Notes under the pieces: generated by a model
The model's database searches: none
Seen by the model: the letters and a program-made list of their open reading frames with translations, nothing else
What the model was told of the DNA's origin: nothing
Made by a program: the position numbers and the translations under genes
Shown: piece by piece, positions 36,942 to 47,870 of the stretch
Position numbering within the stretch: the first letter of the stretch is position 1
Layout: every line of letters begins with the position of its first letter
Assembly (NCBI GenBank): GCA_933228675.1
Contig: OW121744.1
Coordinates: 92,611,885 to 92,675,884, forward strand
Reading direction: 5' to 3'
Origin: Stomorhina lunata
Taxonomy: Eukaryota > Arthropoda > Insecta > Diptera > Rhiniidae
Length of the DNA: 64,000 bases

Positions 36942-38335
36942 AATCCTCATGATATTTTCTTTAAAAAAATAAAAAAATATTTGTTTGTTATCGAAGGATC
37001 ATTGTCATCTTATAGTGAAATATTTGAGTATGATTATTAATTTTATATGCACAAATTCATCACTTATATTTAAATAAACAGTGTAAAAATGCTACGGGGG
37101 CCAAAGTTTTCAGAGTTTTTTAAGACTCGGTATTAATGCTTTATATACATGTTTAGTATCATTAGATCGGGAAAGACTAGGAGATTAGCACTAAGTAAAA
37201 GTTTTTTTTAAGTGCGTTACTTTTTTTACACTTTGTATCGTAAAACAAAAAAAAATTGTTTTTCTGCTTTTTTAAGGAAAATATTTTTAATCTTTGATAT
37301 TCTGTGGAAATGACATGGATAAAGATATTACAATGAAATTTTGTAGTAATGTAGACCAATAAGATGTAAAAGCAATAGACTAAAAAAAATTCCCAATTTT
37401 AACTTAAAAATTCCCCAATTCCCGACTGGGGAAAAAGGTGTTTCAAAAAATGAGTTTTTTTTACAAATATGGCAACACTGTCTCTATTTGCAGCGCGTTT
37501 CAGAAAAAACTTTTCTAATCAATAACAGATATATTGGAAAATATGAACATTATAATTTTTTTCAAATCGGTGCTTTGCCTTTTGAGAAATTTTTGTTTAA
37601 ACTAATTTTTTTTTTTACAAATTGCCATTTTTTGGAGAGGACATGTGCGAGGACCAAAAGTCCAATTAGCAAGAAATTTGTTTTATACGCATTCTCATTA
37701 TGTTTTCTTTTAAAAACTTTAAAAATCTTTTTATGTTTCTTAAGAAAATATTTTTTTATTAGTGAAAAAATATAGCTATCTTTTGGGGAAAAACTAAAAA
37801 AAAGCGAAATTTTTTGTAAGTTTCAACTTTGAATATTTTTAACTTTTAAACAAAAGAAGATTTCTATAACTAACTTGCACAAAAATTATTCAGAATTTTA
37901 TTACAAATTTAAAGAATATTCTTAAAAAATTTTTTGGTCCTCAGATGCGTCCACCAGATCAAAAAAAGCTTAAAAAAAGAGGTAAAAAATCAACCTAAAA
38001 ATTCCTTTTTACCCAAATATCTCGAAATCCAAAGGAGATAACCTACACATTTAAGCATATTTTTTGTAGATCTTCTCAAGGACAACTTAAGTTTAAAATT
38101 TCTTTTCAATCCATACATAAATGGATTTTTGGCGAATTTTTAAAAAAATCGAACACCCGAGGTGACCAACTTTGAAGGTCCATCAATCACTCTCCCGACC
38201 CCTCATGGACCAGTGCTTTTAAAAACCAACTCGAATACTCCTTGACTACCACCATGTCAAATTTCATTCAAATATCTCCAGTCGTTCAAAAGTTACAGAA
38301 TTATTTCCAAAAAAAAGCGTCCGTAAACCACTGTG
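36942..38335. repeat. Transib right inverted repeat arm
   Basis: Inverse counterpart of 32805-34222, ending in the terminal CACTGTG. Reading inward on the minus strand it repeats the left arm nearly base for base, through GTGATGAATTTGTGC and GACAATGATCCTTCG, before losing similarity at about 36942. Confidence 0.9.
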
Positions 38336-38834
38336 TGACAATGACATAATGTTTTTGTGTTTGGTTAGAATTCTTGACACAAAAAAAAATGCGACTGACA
38401 TTTGTCTAATATTTAAAACTTTAGGTTAAATTTTGATTTAAAAAGTTATAATTATAATTTATAAAATAGTCAAATTGGACTTAGATAGAGCAAATGAGAA
38501 AAAATTTAGACATGTGTTAACTAAAATAAGGAAAAATATTTTTTCTTAATTTTCTATGAAAAATAAATAAGCAACAAAATTCCTATGAAAATATTTTGAT
38601 ACCGAAACTTTTCTATGAATAAATTTATGCAAACCGTACTAATCGCAATTTTTTTTTAGTTATTTAGACCTAAGAAAGGCATCCTATGAGGCCAGGAGCC
38701 AAAGAATTTTTGTTATTTTCGTAAATATCACGATCATTCAATAAATTCGTGAAAATGAGCACCAAAAATATTTAATTGAGAATTGAATGTCAACAAAGCA
38801 GGTTACTCCCACTTTGTTTAAGAAATTACAAATT
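38336..38834. other. Spacer between the Transib element and a 31-bp array
   Basis: Starts with the second TGACA target-site copy (38336-38340). No gene. Contains one member of an inverted dispersed pair, listed separately. Confidence 0.6.
38692..38798 (-). repeat. Dispersed 108-bp sequence, minus orientation
   Basis: The reverse complement (CATTCAATTCTCAATTAAAT, CTCATTTTCACGAATTTATT, GATCGTGATATTTACG) is clearly related to 56013-56120. It matches over about 108 bp with perhaps 20-25% differences by eye. Its nature is unknown. Each copy is near a 31-bp array. Confidence 0.6.
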
Positions 38835-41385
38835 TTCGATAGAAATATTTTTCTATAGAAAAATTTTCAACAGAAATAGTTTTCTAAAGAAAATTTTTCT
38901 CTAAAAAAATATTTCTATCGAAAATTTTCAAAAGAAATATTTTTCTATCGAGAAATTTTAAAAAGAAATATTTTTCTATAAAAAATTTTCCAAAGAAATA
39001 TTTTTCTATAGACAAATTTTCTGAAGAAATATTTTTCTATAGAAAAATTTTCCAAAGAAATATTTTTCTATAGAAAAATTTTCCAAAGAAATATTTTTCT
39101 ATAGAAAAAATTTCCAAAGAAACATTTTTCTATAGAAAAATTTTGCAAAGAAATATTTTTCTATAGAAAAAATTTTCCAAGGAAAGATTTTTGTATAAAA
39201 ATTTTTCCAAAGAAATATTTTCGTTAGAAATATTTTTCTATAGAAAAATTTTCGTTAGAAATATTTTTCTATAGAAAAATTTTCGTTAGAAATATTTTTC
39301 TATAGAAAAATTTTCGTTAGAAATATTTTTCTATAGAAAAATTTTCGTTAGAAATATTTTTCTATAGAAAAATTTTCGTTAGAAATATTTTTCTATAGAA
39401 AAATTTTCGTTGGAAATATTTTTCTATAGAAAAATTTTCGTTAGAAATATTTTTCTATAGAAAAATTTTCGTTAGAAATATTTTTCTATAGAAAAATTTT
39501 CGTTAGAAATATTTTTCTATAGAAAAATTTTCGTTAGAAATATTTTTCTATAGAAAAATTTTCGTTAGAAATATTTTTCTATAGAAAAATTTTCGTTAGA
39601 AATATTTTTCTATAGAAAAATTTTCGTTAGAAATATTTTTCTATAGAAAAATTTTCGTTAGAAATATTTTTCTATAGAAAAATTTTCGTTAGAAATATTT
39701 TTCTATAGAAAAATTTTCGTTAGAAATATTTTTCTATAGAAAAATTTTCGTTAGAAATATTTTTCTATAGAAAAATTTTCGTTAGAAATATTTTTCTATA
39801 GAAAAATTTTCGTTAGAAATATTTTTCTATAGAAAAATTTTCGTTAGAAATATTTTTCTATAGAAAAATTTTCGTTAGAAATATTTTTCTATAGAAAAAT
39901 TTTCGTTAGAAATATTTTTCTATAGAAAAATTTTCGTTACAAATATTTTTCTATAGAAAAATTTTCGTTAGAAATATTTTTCTATAGAAAAATTTTCGTT
40001 ACAAATATTTTTCTATAGAAAAATTTTCGTTACAAATATTTTTCTATAGAAAAATTTTGGTTACAAATATTTTTCTATAGAAAAATTTTCGTTACAAATA
40101 TTTTTCTATAGAAAAATTTTCGTTACAAATATTTTTCTATAGAAAAATTTTCGTTACAAATATTTTTCTATAGAAAAATTTTCGTTACAAATATTTTTCT
40201 ATAGAAAAATTTTCGTTAGAAATATTTTTCTATAGAAAAATTTTCGTTAGAAATATTTTTCTATAGAAAAATTTTCGTTAGAAATTTTTTTCTATAGAAA
40301 AATTTTCGTTAGAAATATTTTTCTATAGAAAAATTGTCGTTAGAAATATTTTTCTATAGAAAAATTTTCGTTAGAAATATTTTTCTATAGAAAAATTTTC
40401 GTTAGAAATATTTTTCTATAGAAAAATTTTCGTTAGAAATATTTTTCTATAGAAAAATTTTCGATAGAAATATTTTTCTATAGAAAAATTTTCGTTAGAA
40501 ATATTTTTCTATAGAAAAATTTTCGTTAGAAATATTTTTCTATAGAAAAATTTTCGTTAGAAATATTTTCTATAGAAAAATTTTCGTTAGAAATATTTTT
40601 CTATAGAAAAATTTTCGTTAGAAATATTTTTCTGTAGAAAAATTTTCGTTAGAGATATTTTTCTATAGAAAAATTTTCGTTAGAAATATTTTTCTGTAGA
40701 AAGATTTTCGTTAGAAATATTTTTCTATAGAAAAATTTTCGTTAGAAATATTTTTCTATAGAAAAATTTTCGTTAGAAATATTTTTCTATAGAAAAATTT
40801 TCGTTAGAAATATTTTCTATAGAAAAATTTTCGTTAGAAATATTTTTCTATAGAAAAATTTTCGTTAGAAATATTTTTCTATAGAAAAATTTTCGTAAGA
40901 AATATTTTTCTATAGAAAAATTTTCGATAGAAATATTTTTCTATAGAAAAATTTTCGTTAGAAATATTTTTCTATAGAAAAATTTTCGTTAGAAATATTT
41001 TTCTATAGAAAAATTTTCGTTAGAAATATTTTTCTGTAGAAAAATTTTCGTTAGAGATATTTTTCTATAGAAAAATTTTCGTTAGAAATATTTTTCTGTA
41101 GAAAGATTTTCGTTAGAAATATTTTTCTATAGAAAAATTTTCGTTAGAAATATTTTTCTATAGAAAAATTTTCGTTAGAAATATTTTTCTATAGAAAAAT
41201 TTTCGTTAGAAATATTTTTCTATAGAAAAATTTTCGTTAGAAATATTTTTCTATAGAAAAATTTTCGTTAGAAATATTTTTCTGTAGAAAAATTTTCGTT
41301 AGAAATATTTTTCTGTAGAAAAATTTTTGTTAGAAATATGTTGTTAGAAATATTTCTAACGAAAATTTTTCTATAGAAAAATTTA
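38835..41385. repeat. 31-bp tandem array, family I, second locus
   Basis: About 80 units of TTTTTCTATAGAAAAATTTT followed by CGTTAGAAATA. It differs from the array at 1-3030 mainly in having five A and four T in the AAAAATTTT part, where that array has four A and five T. The left 380 bp holds older CCAAAGAAATA-type units, and a GTTACAAATA subtype clusters at 39940-40200. The last 50 bases flip orientation. Confidence 0.96.
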
Positions 41386-42453
41386 AGCCTAAGGGTATAA
41401 AAGAAATATGACGTTTTTTTCTCTTGTCTCTGGGTTTTGCTTCAAAATTTTGCACCTGTAAATTTGATAAATATAATTAAGTCTAAATATTTGTATTTGC
41501 GTTTCCTTATATTTGTTATCAAATTTATATATGTTTAGATTTCTTTGAAAAGCTTAAGAAAAGTATATTAATGCTAATAATAGCCAAGAATCCGTAGTGA
41601 AAATATTGTGATGTTTTACACAGATTTTTCATCTACATATGTATGTGTGGGTTTTATAATTAAAGCCCCCAGGATAACAATTATACCAACAGTTACAAAT
41701 GATAAGCGGCTCTAGGAAGTGCTTTTAATGGGAAGAATAGTCCTCAAGCTAAAACATACATGATTTAAAATTATTTTAGTCTACCGTCAATAAAAACGAA
41801 ATGCTATGATCCTTAGCCATTTATGAAATTTGTATACAACTTTTGTATACAACTTTTTATTTAGAAACTGCTGGGCCATAAGCGTGTTATTTTATATGTA
41901 TATGTGTTAGTGGCTATGTGTGCGTTATTTTCTAATCCCAATTGTAAATTTATTTATTGTCAGTTACATTCCTAATATTTACTCCTATTGAAATGTGTTA
42001 AGGCTTTATTAAAATTCAAAGGTCAAACTGTGATTATACTGCGTTTTCAAAGCTGGGAATTGTATTTAATCAATTCCCTTAAATGTTGTTAATTAGATAA
42101 AGAAAGAGAACTTGAAATATTAAATTCAATAAATTTAATTACTTTTAAAGCAATAATAATTTGATTAAGACTGTTTGTATGATACCTTAAATCATTTACA
42201 ATATTTTAGACTGAAAGTCAATCTGTAAAATTTTGTCATAATATGAATTTGAAAGAGGGAAATGGGCAAATATTAAGACTTTCCCTAAAAGTGCACAGGA
42301 TCTATATCTACCTTACCACAAGATAAACTGAAAAACGTAAGTCCTTAATACAAAAGACTTTCCTCTGCGTATCCAAGGTTCCTGAATAAGAATAGAAAAC
42401 AAAAGGTATTCGAATTTTCCTTAATCGTCAGGTCTGTATCCTCATTTCTTCAA
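41386..42453. other. AT-rich spacer, no gene seen
   Basis: No supported gene or RNA. A solo AACTGCTGGG (41866-41875) matches the ends of the small inverted-repeat unit at 25322-25388. A short direct repeat of TTTTGTATACAACTTTT type lies at 41830-41857. Confidence 0.55.
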
Positions 42454-42469
42454 CAAGTAAGAAAGTTCT

Positions 42470-43996
42470 AAAAAAGGAAAAAAAATTTGAAAAATTTCTT
42501 ATAAAAATAAGAATTTTTGTAAAATTTTTTTAAAATAAGAAATATTTAAAAAAATTTCTATAAAAATAAACAATTTAAAAAAAAATCCTATGAAAATAAG
42601 AAATTTTTGAAAAATTTCCTATGAAAATAAGAAATTTTTAAAAAATTTCCTATAAAAATAGGAAGTTTTTGAAAAATTTCCTCCAAAAAAGGAAATTTTT
42701 GAAAAATTTCCTAAAAAAATAGGAAATTTTTGAAAAATTTCCCATAAAAATAAAAAAATTTTTGAAAAATTTCCTATAAAAATAGGAAATTTTTGAAAAA
42801 TTTCCTATAAAAATAGGAAATTTTTGAAAAATTTCCTATAAAAATAGGAAATTTTTGAAAAATTTCCTATAAAAATAGGAAATTTTTGAAAAATTTCCTA
42901 TAAAAATAGGAAATTTTTGAAAAATTTCCTATAAAAATAGGAAATTTTTGAAAAATTTCCTATAAAAATAGGAAATTTTTGAAAAATTTCCTATAAAAAT
43001 AGGAAATTTTTCAAAAATTTCCTATAAAAATTGGAAATTTTTGAAAAATTTCCTATAAAAATAGGAAATTTTTCAAAAATTTCCTATAAAAATAGGAAAT
43101 TTTTGAAAAATTTCCTATAAAAATAGGAAATTTTTGAAAAATTTCCTATAAAAATAGGAAATTTTTGAAAAATTTCCTATAAAAATAGGAAATTTTTGAA
43201 AAATTTCCTATAAAAATAGGAAATTTTTGAAAAATTTCCTATAAAAATAGGAAATTTTTGAAAAATTTCCTATAAAAATAGGAAATTTTTGAAAAATTTC
43301 CTATAAAAATAGGAAATTTTTGAAAAATTTCCTATAAAAATAGGAAATTTTTGAAAAATTTCCTATAAAAATAGGAAATTTTTGAAAAATTTCCTATAAA
43401 AATAGGAAATTTTTGAAAAATTTCCTATAAAAATAGGAAATTTTTGAAAAATTTCCTATAAAAATAGGAAATTTTTGAAAAATTTCCTATAAAAATAGGA
43501 AATTTTTGAAAAATTTCCTATAAAAATAGGAAATTTTTGAAAAATTTCCTATAAAAATAGGAAATTTTTGAAAAATTTCCTATAAAAATAGGAAATTTTT
43601 GAAAAATTTCCTATAAAAATAGGAAATTTTTGAAAAATTTCCTATAAAAATAGGAAATTTTTGAAAAATTTCCTATAAAAATAGGAAATTTTTGAAAAAT
43701 TTCCTATAAAAATAGGAAATTTTTGAAAATTTCCTATAAAAATAGGAAATTTTTGAAAAATTTCCTATAAAAATAGGAAATTTTTGAAAATTTTAATATA
43801 AAAATAGGAAATTTTTGAAAAATTTCCTATAAAAATAGGAAATTTTTGAAAAATTTCCTATTAAAATAGGAAATTTTTGAAAAATTTCCTATAAAAATAG
43901 GAAATTTTTGAAAAATTTCCTATAAAAATAGGAAATTTTTGAAAAATTTCCTATAAAAATAGGAAATTTTTGAAAAATTTCCTATAAAAATAGGAA
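42470..43996. repeat. 31-bp tandem array, family II, left part
   Basis: Units of AGGAAATTTTTGAAAAATTT followed by CCTATAAAAAT. Diverged up to about 42750 and then nearly uniform to 43996, where the LINE begins. The same subtype resumes at 47867, so the two parts were one array. Confidence 0.96.
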
Positions 43997-44685
43997 CTTT
44001 TATTTTCTCTGCTCTTTTTTCATACTACTCTTTTATTTTCTTCCTTCTTTTTTGCAAGGTGTAAATTGTCAAATATGTACTTTGTAAGGTTGCACACATT
44101 TCATGCTCAATTTGAAATGTTGTGACAGATTTAAAAAGCTTTCCTTTACTTATCTAGAGTAATCTTAAAATAATATTATACGCATAAATTGAATCATGAA
44201 TTATAACTTTTGCTCTAGATAAGTTCGTTTTTTAGACTGCTATATTGATATAGTGTCTAAAATACTTTGGAATGTCCCATTAACTTGTTAATATTGAAAA
44301 TAGCTTTTAATTAAATACAATTTTTTCTGTCTATCACTCACTTACATAAAGAGTGGCATAACTTAAAATTTCATTCTTTTAATTTAATCACAGCAAGAAA
44401 CTGTCTTTTCTTCTATCTTTTTTTTATAATAATGCCTTTTTAAGAATATCAAGTTTCTAGTGAGTGATGTGTAAATACGAATATTGATATAAGTTTTGAG
44501 CATAGACAACTAATGTGATATTATTAATGAAGCACTTGTAATTATATAAATATATATTTTTTTTTTTATTGGGATGGCTCTGCTTAATTATCATTTGTAG
44601 CTCAGTATCTAATTATTTCCGATGTATTTTTTGTTTATTTTGTACACTTTTTTTTGGATATGGCAGGGACTTCTTACTCTAGTCT

Positions 44686-47526
44686 ATGACGTTCATTAAT
44701 GGTAACATGGGTCCTATTGTACGCGATGGCAACTTTCTTCGTCAGATATTTTCAAATTGCAACAACCATCTAAATATGGCACATGTAAACTGCCAAAGTA
44801 TTCATCCTCAGTCACAGTTTGCAAAATTAGACGAGCTTAGAAATATGCTGATTGATTCACGGCTACATTTAATGGGACTTTCTGAAACATGGCTTAAACC
44901 AGAAATACAAAATAAATGCATTAAATTTCCAGGATATTCATTATGTAGAAGTGATCGTCCTTCTTGCACAAGAGCTGGGGGTGTTGCAATCTTAATTGCT
45001 AACACTATTAAATACAGAAAAGTCTTTTTCTCTGAAGATTATAATATATGTGAATCTGTTTTTATTGAAGTCTTGTGTCATAATTACATTATTCTAGTAG
45101 GGGTGGTATATCTACCAAGAGGAAATGTAGACGCTATGGAAGGTATTTTGGGTGAACTATTGACAAAGTATGAGAATATAGTAGTTATGGGTGATTTTAA
45201 TTGTGATGTATTTGATCCTGATAAAGCTTCAAATTTTAGATCATTATGTAATCGACTTAGACTTTCTCTTATTCATAACTCTTTGCCAACACACTGGAAT
45301 GTTGGCCAACATTCAACTTCATTATTAGATGTTTTTCTTTTAAATAACCGTTCTAAAGTTCATTTCTCAGGTCAGGGACAAGTGCCCTTTCTTAAATCCT
45401 ACCATGCACTTATTTATATGTCTTTATCAATTACGCCTATTAGTGAAACTGATTATATACAGTACAAAGATTTCAATAACTTTGATCCTAATCTGTTTCA
45501 AAATCATGTGCAAAACTTTGATTTTTCGACTTTTTATAATAATAACGATGTAAATATTAAACTTTCAGTTCTAAATTCTTTACTATCCGACCTCTTTGAT
45601 TTAATACCAGTAATTAGATTCAAACCCAAATATAAAAATGATCCTTGGATGAAGGAAAAAGAGATTATTGATACTAGAGTTCTTAGAGACAATGCTTATG
45701 TCAATTATCAAAATCAATTAACTGAAGAAAATCGTAAAATTTATTGCAAACTAAGAAATAAAGTCAAATCATTGATAAGAAAATACCGTAGGCAACATTA
45801 CATGAAGATATTTGGTGGGTGCGAATCTAAAAAAATGTGGAAGATTATTAATAGCTCTGGATGCTTAGAAGGTGTTGAATCACAAATACAGAATATTGAT
45901 GTCAACTTTCTCAATAAAACGTTTATTCTTAATGACAGTGATTTTAATAATAATACTTATAATTTTGATTCATTTAATGGCTGCATTGACGGATTTTGTT
46001 TTGAAACTGTATTTATTGATGATTTGTGGGATGCTTTATCAAAAGTTAAGTCGAATTCAATTGGAATAGATGGTTTTCCTATTAAATTTATCAAAATAGT
46101 TTTTCCATATATTTCTGAGCCCCTATTACATCTTTTTAACATGATTGTAACAACTTCTACTTATCCTGATGGATTCAAAATTGCTCGTATAGCACCTATT
46201 CCTAAAAAGCCGGTTAATAGTGGCTACAGACCCTTAAGCATTTTACCCTCAGTTTCTAAGGTAATGGAACATATCCTTAAGTTACAGATACTTAAATATG
46301 TTTCCAAATATAATCTTATAAAGGATGTTCAGTATGCGTACAGGGAGGGATATAGTACTTCTGCTATGCTACTAGGTCTAATTGATACTGCAAGGGAGCA
46401 TTTGAACAATGGTAATGATTGCGTTATGATATCCTTGGACCTGTCTAGAGCTTTCGATCGACTTGATCATAACATTCTTATTGATAAATTGAGGCATAAA
46501 TTTAAATTTTCAGTCATGGCATGTAAACTTCTTTACTCCTATTTAACTAATAGGTTCCAATATGTAAATGTAAATGGAAATACGTCAGATATTGCACCTG
46601 TTATTTCTGGAGTACCTCAGGGCTCAGTTTTAGGACCAATTTTGTTCTTAGTATATTTGAATGATTTTGTAGAATCTTTAGATTTACAGTTGGTGAAGCC
46701 TTTTATTTTTGCCGATGACATTCAATTAATTTTTGGCCATTCTAAAAGTTTCCCTGATGTTCTACAGTCGGTAATAAATTTTACTCTTCAAAGTGTACAA
46801 AATTGGATGACATCTAATAAACTATCTATAAATGCTGCAAAAACTAAAGCAATAAATTTTCGCATGAGTCAGCGAAGAACTGTTTACCCTAGAATTACTA
46901 TAAATGGTACTGATATAAGCTATGTTGAATCTCTTACCTGTTTGGGTGTTACTATTGATCAAAGTCTAACTTTCAGTGAACATATTGATAAAGTTTCTTC
47001 CAGAGTTAGCTATGCTCTGAGAAGATTGTATGCTTGTGGATTGCATTTACCTACAAGGATAAAGTATATCCTTGCCCATACATTATTAATGCCTAACATA
47101 AATTATTGCTTGGAAGTTTTTTCAGGTACATTAGAATATAATATTGATAAGCTAACTAATATTGTTAAAAGAATTGTAAGGTTTGTATATGGTATTGGGT
47201 ACCGTGATCATGTGTCTCATGCTATAGTCCAATTTCTAGGTTGTTCTGTACCACAATATTTTAAGTTCCGCAATTTGTTATTTTTTTATAAAGTAATTTT
47301 AAATGGTACACCAAGTTATTTGAGATCAAAATTTAAATTTTTAAGATCAGAACGAAATCCTCAGATTTTTGAACCATTGATATCATGTTTAATATATGAA
47401 GAATCGTTTCTCATAAGAATTGCAAGAGACTGGAATTTTTTACCAATTGATTTACGTAAATTCACTTATTCTTTGAATGCTTTTAAGAGAAAACTTTTTT
47501 CTTACATTGGAGGCTATCTGTCATAA
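44686..47526 (+). CDS. LINE endonuclease/reverse transcriptase, 946 residues
   Basis: Predicted to nick genomic DNA and copy the element's RNA at the nick. The APE-type endonuclease spans about residues 28-245: Asn35 (HVNCQS), Glu67 (LSETWL), VVYLPRG (140-146), Asp170/Asn172 (MGDFNCD), Asp215 (LLDVFL) and His240. The usual SDH motif reads Ser238-Tyr239-His240. The reverse transcriptase spans about 495-760: ARIAPIPKK (500-508), YRPLSIL (514-520), Asp585 in SLDLSRAFD, GVPQGSVLGP (642-651) and catalytic FADD at 675-678. A C-terminal tail of about 190 residues follows. An in-frame TAG six bases upstream fixes this ATG as the first start. The frame is fully open. The RT motifs suggest the CR1/L2/Jockey assemblage, but the exact clade is uncertain. 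There is no RNase H domain that I can see. Confidence 0.92.
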   Translation: MTFINGNMGPIVRDGNFLRQIFSNCNNHLNMAHVNCQSIHPQSQFAKLDELRNMLIDSRLHLMGLSETWLKPEIQNKCIKFPGYSLCRSDRPSCTRAGGVAILIANTIKYRKVFFSEDYNICESVFIEVLCHNYIILVGVVYLPRGNVDAMEGILGELLTKYENIVVMGDFNCDVFDPDKASNFRSLCNRLRLSLIHNSLPTHWNVGQHSTSLLDVFLLNNRSKVHFSGQGQVPFLKSYHALIYMSLSITPISETDYIQYKDFNNFDPNLFQNHVQNFDFSTFYNNNDVNIKLSVLNSLLSDLFDLIPVIRFKPKYKNDPWMKEKEIIDTRVLRDNAYVNYQNQLTEENRKIYCKLRNKVKSLIRKYRRQHYMKIFGGCESKKMWKIINSSGCLEGVESQIQNIDVNFLNKTFILNDSDFNNNTYNFDSFNGCIDGFCFETVFIDDLWDALSKVKSNSIGIDGFPIKFIKIVFPYISEPLLHLFNMIVTTSTYPDGFKIARIAPIPKKPVNSGYRPLSILPSVSKVMEHILKLQILKYVSKYNLIKDVQYAYREGYSTSAMLLGLIDTAREHLNNGNDCVMISLDLSRAFDRLDHNILIDKLRHKFKFSVMACKLLYSYLTNRFQYVNVNGNTSDIAPVISGVPQGSVLGPILFLVYLNDFVESLDLQLVKPFIFADDIQLIFGHSKSFPDVLQSVINFTLQSVQNWMTSNKLSINAAKTKAINFRMSQRRTVYPRITINGTDISYVESLTCLGVTIDQSLTFSEHIDKVSSRVSYALRRLYACGLHLPTRIKYILAHTLLMPNINYCLEVFSGTLEYNIDKLTNIVKRIVRFVYGIGYRDHVSHAIVQFLGCSVPQYFKFRNLLFFYKVILNGTPSYLRSKFKFLRSERNPQIFEPLISCLIYEESFLIRIARDWNFLPIDLRKFTYSLNAFKRKLFSYIGGYLS

Positions 47527-47811
47527 ACTACAAAATTCTTCACAGGTTTTCCCCATATTAGCCATAAACCCAATTACTAAAATCACTTTGAAGTTATTGC
47601 TATCTGCTGTTTTAAGGACCTTTGTATATATTTTTTATGTCATAAGGCTACTCCATATCCAAAAAGAAAATGTACAATTTAATTTAAATTTTTTTTAAGT
47701 ACCATTAAATATTTCATTAATATATAAAAATTATTTGTTAATTAAGTTTAATAATTGTTACTCATATAGAATTCAAGTAATACGTTTTTGGCCTTGAAGG
47801 CTTTTGTATTA

Positions 47812-47812
<1 letters not shown>

Positions 47813-47866
<54 letters not shown>
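47813..47866 (+). other. Poly(A) tail of the LINE
   Basis: 54 uninterrupted A residues following GTATTAC. No AATAAA lies just before it. The purity of the tail argues for a recent insertion, since such runs decay quickly. Confidence 0.95.

Positions 47867-47870
<4 letters not shown>

Larger units (their letters stand above)
32805..38335 (+). mobile_element. Transib DNA transposon, apparently complete
   Basis: A 5531-bp element bounded by CACAGTG at 32805-32811 and its inverse CACTGTG at 38329-38335. It is flanked on both sides by the direct repeat TGACA (32800-32804 and 38336-38340). Transib elements make 5-bp target duplications and begin with CACAGTG-like ends, the same heptamer as the V(D)J recombination signal. 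Inside are inverted repeats of about 1.4 kb and one intact transposase gene. Arms that are about 98% identical by eye over the outer 300 bp, an open coding frame and an intact target duplication indicate a fairly recent insertion. Whether it is still mobile cannot be told from sequence. Confidence 0.95.
43997..47866 (+). mobile_element. Non-LTR retrotransposon (LINE) inserted in a 31-bp array
   Basis: The foreign 3.87-kb block has 690 bp of non-coding leader, one long coding frame, a 286-bp 3' part and a 54-nt poly(A). It breaks the array at 43996 (AATAGGAA), and the array resumes after the poly(A) at TTTTGAAAAATTTCC. A target duplication of about one repeat unit is compatible but cannot be separated from array periodicity. 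No gag-like ORF1 is present in 43997-44685, so this is either a single-frame lineage or a copy that lost its 5' part. Confidence 0.88.
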
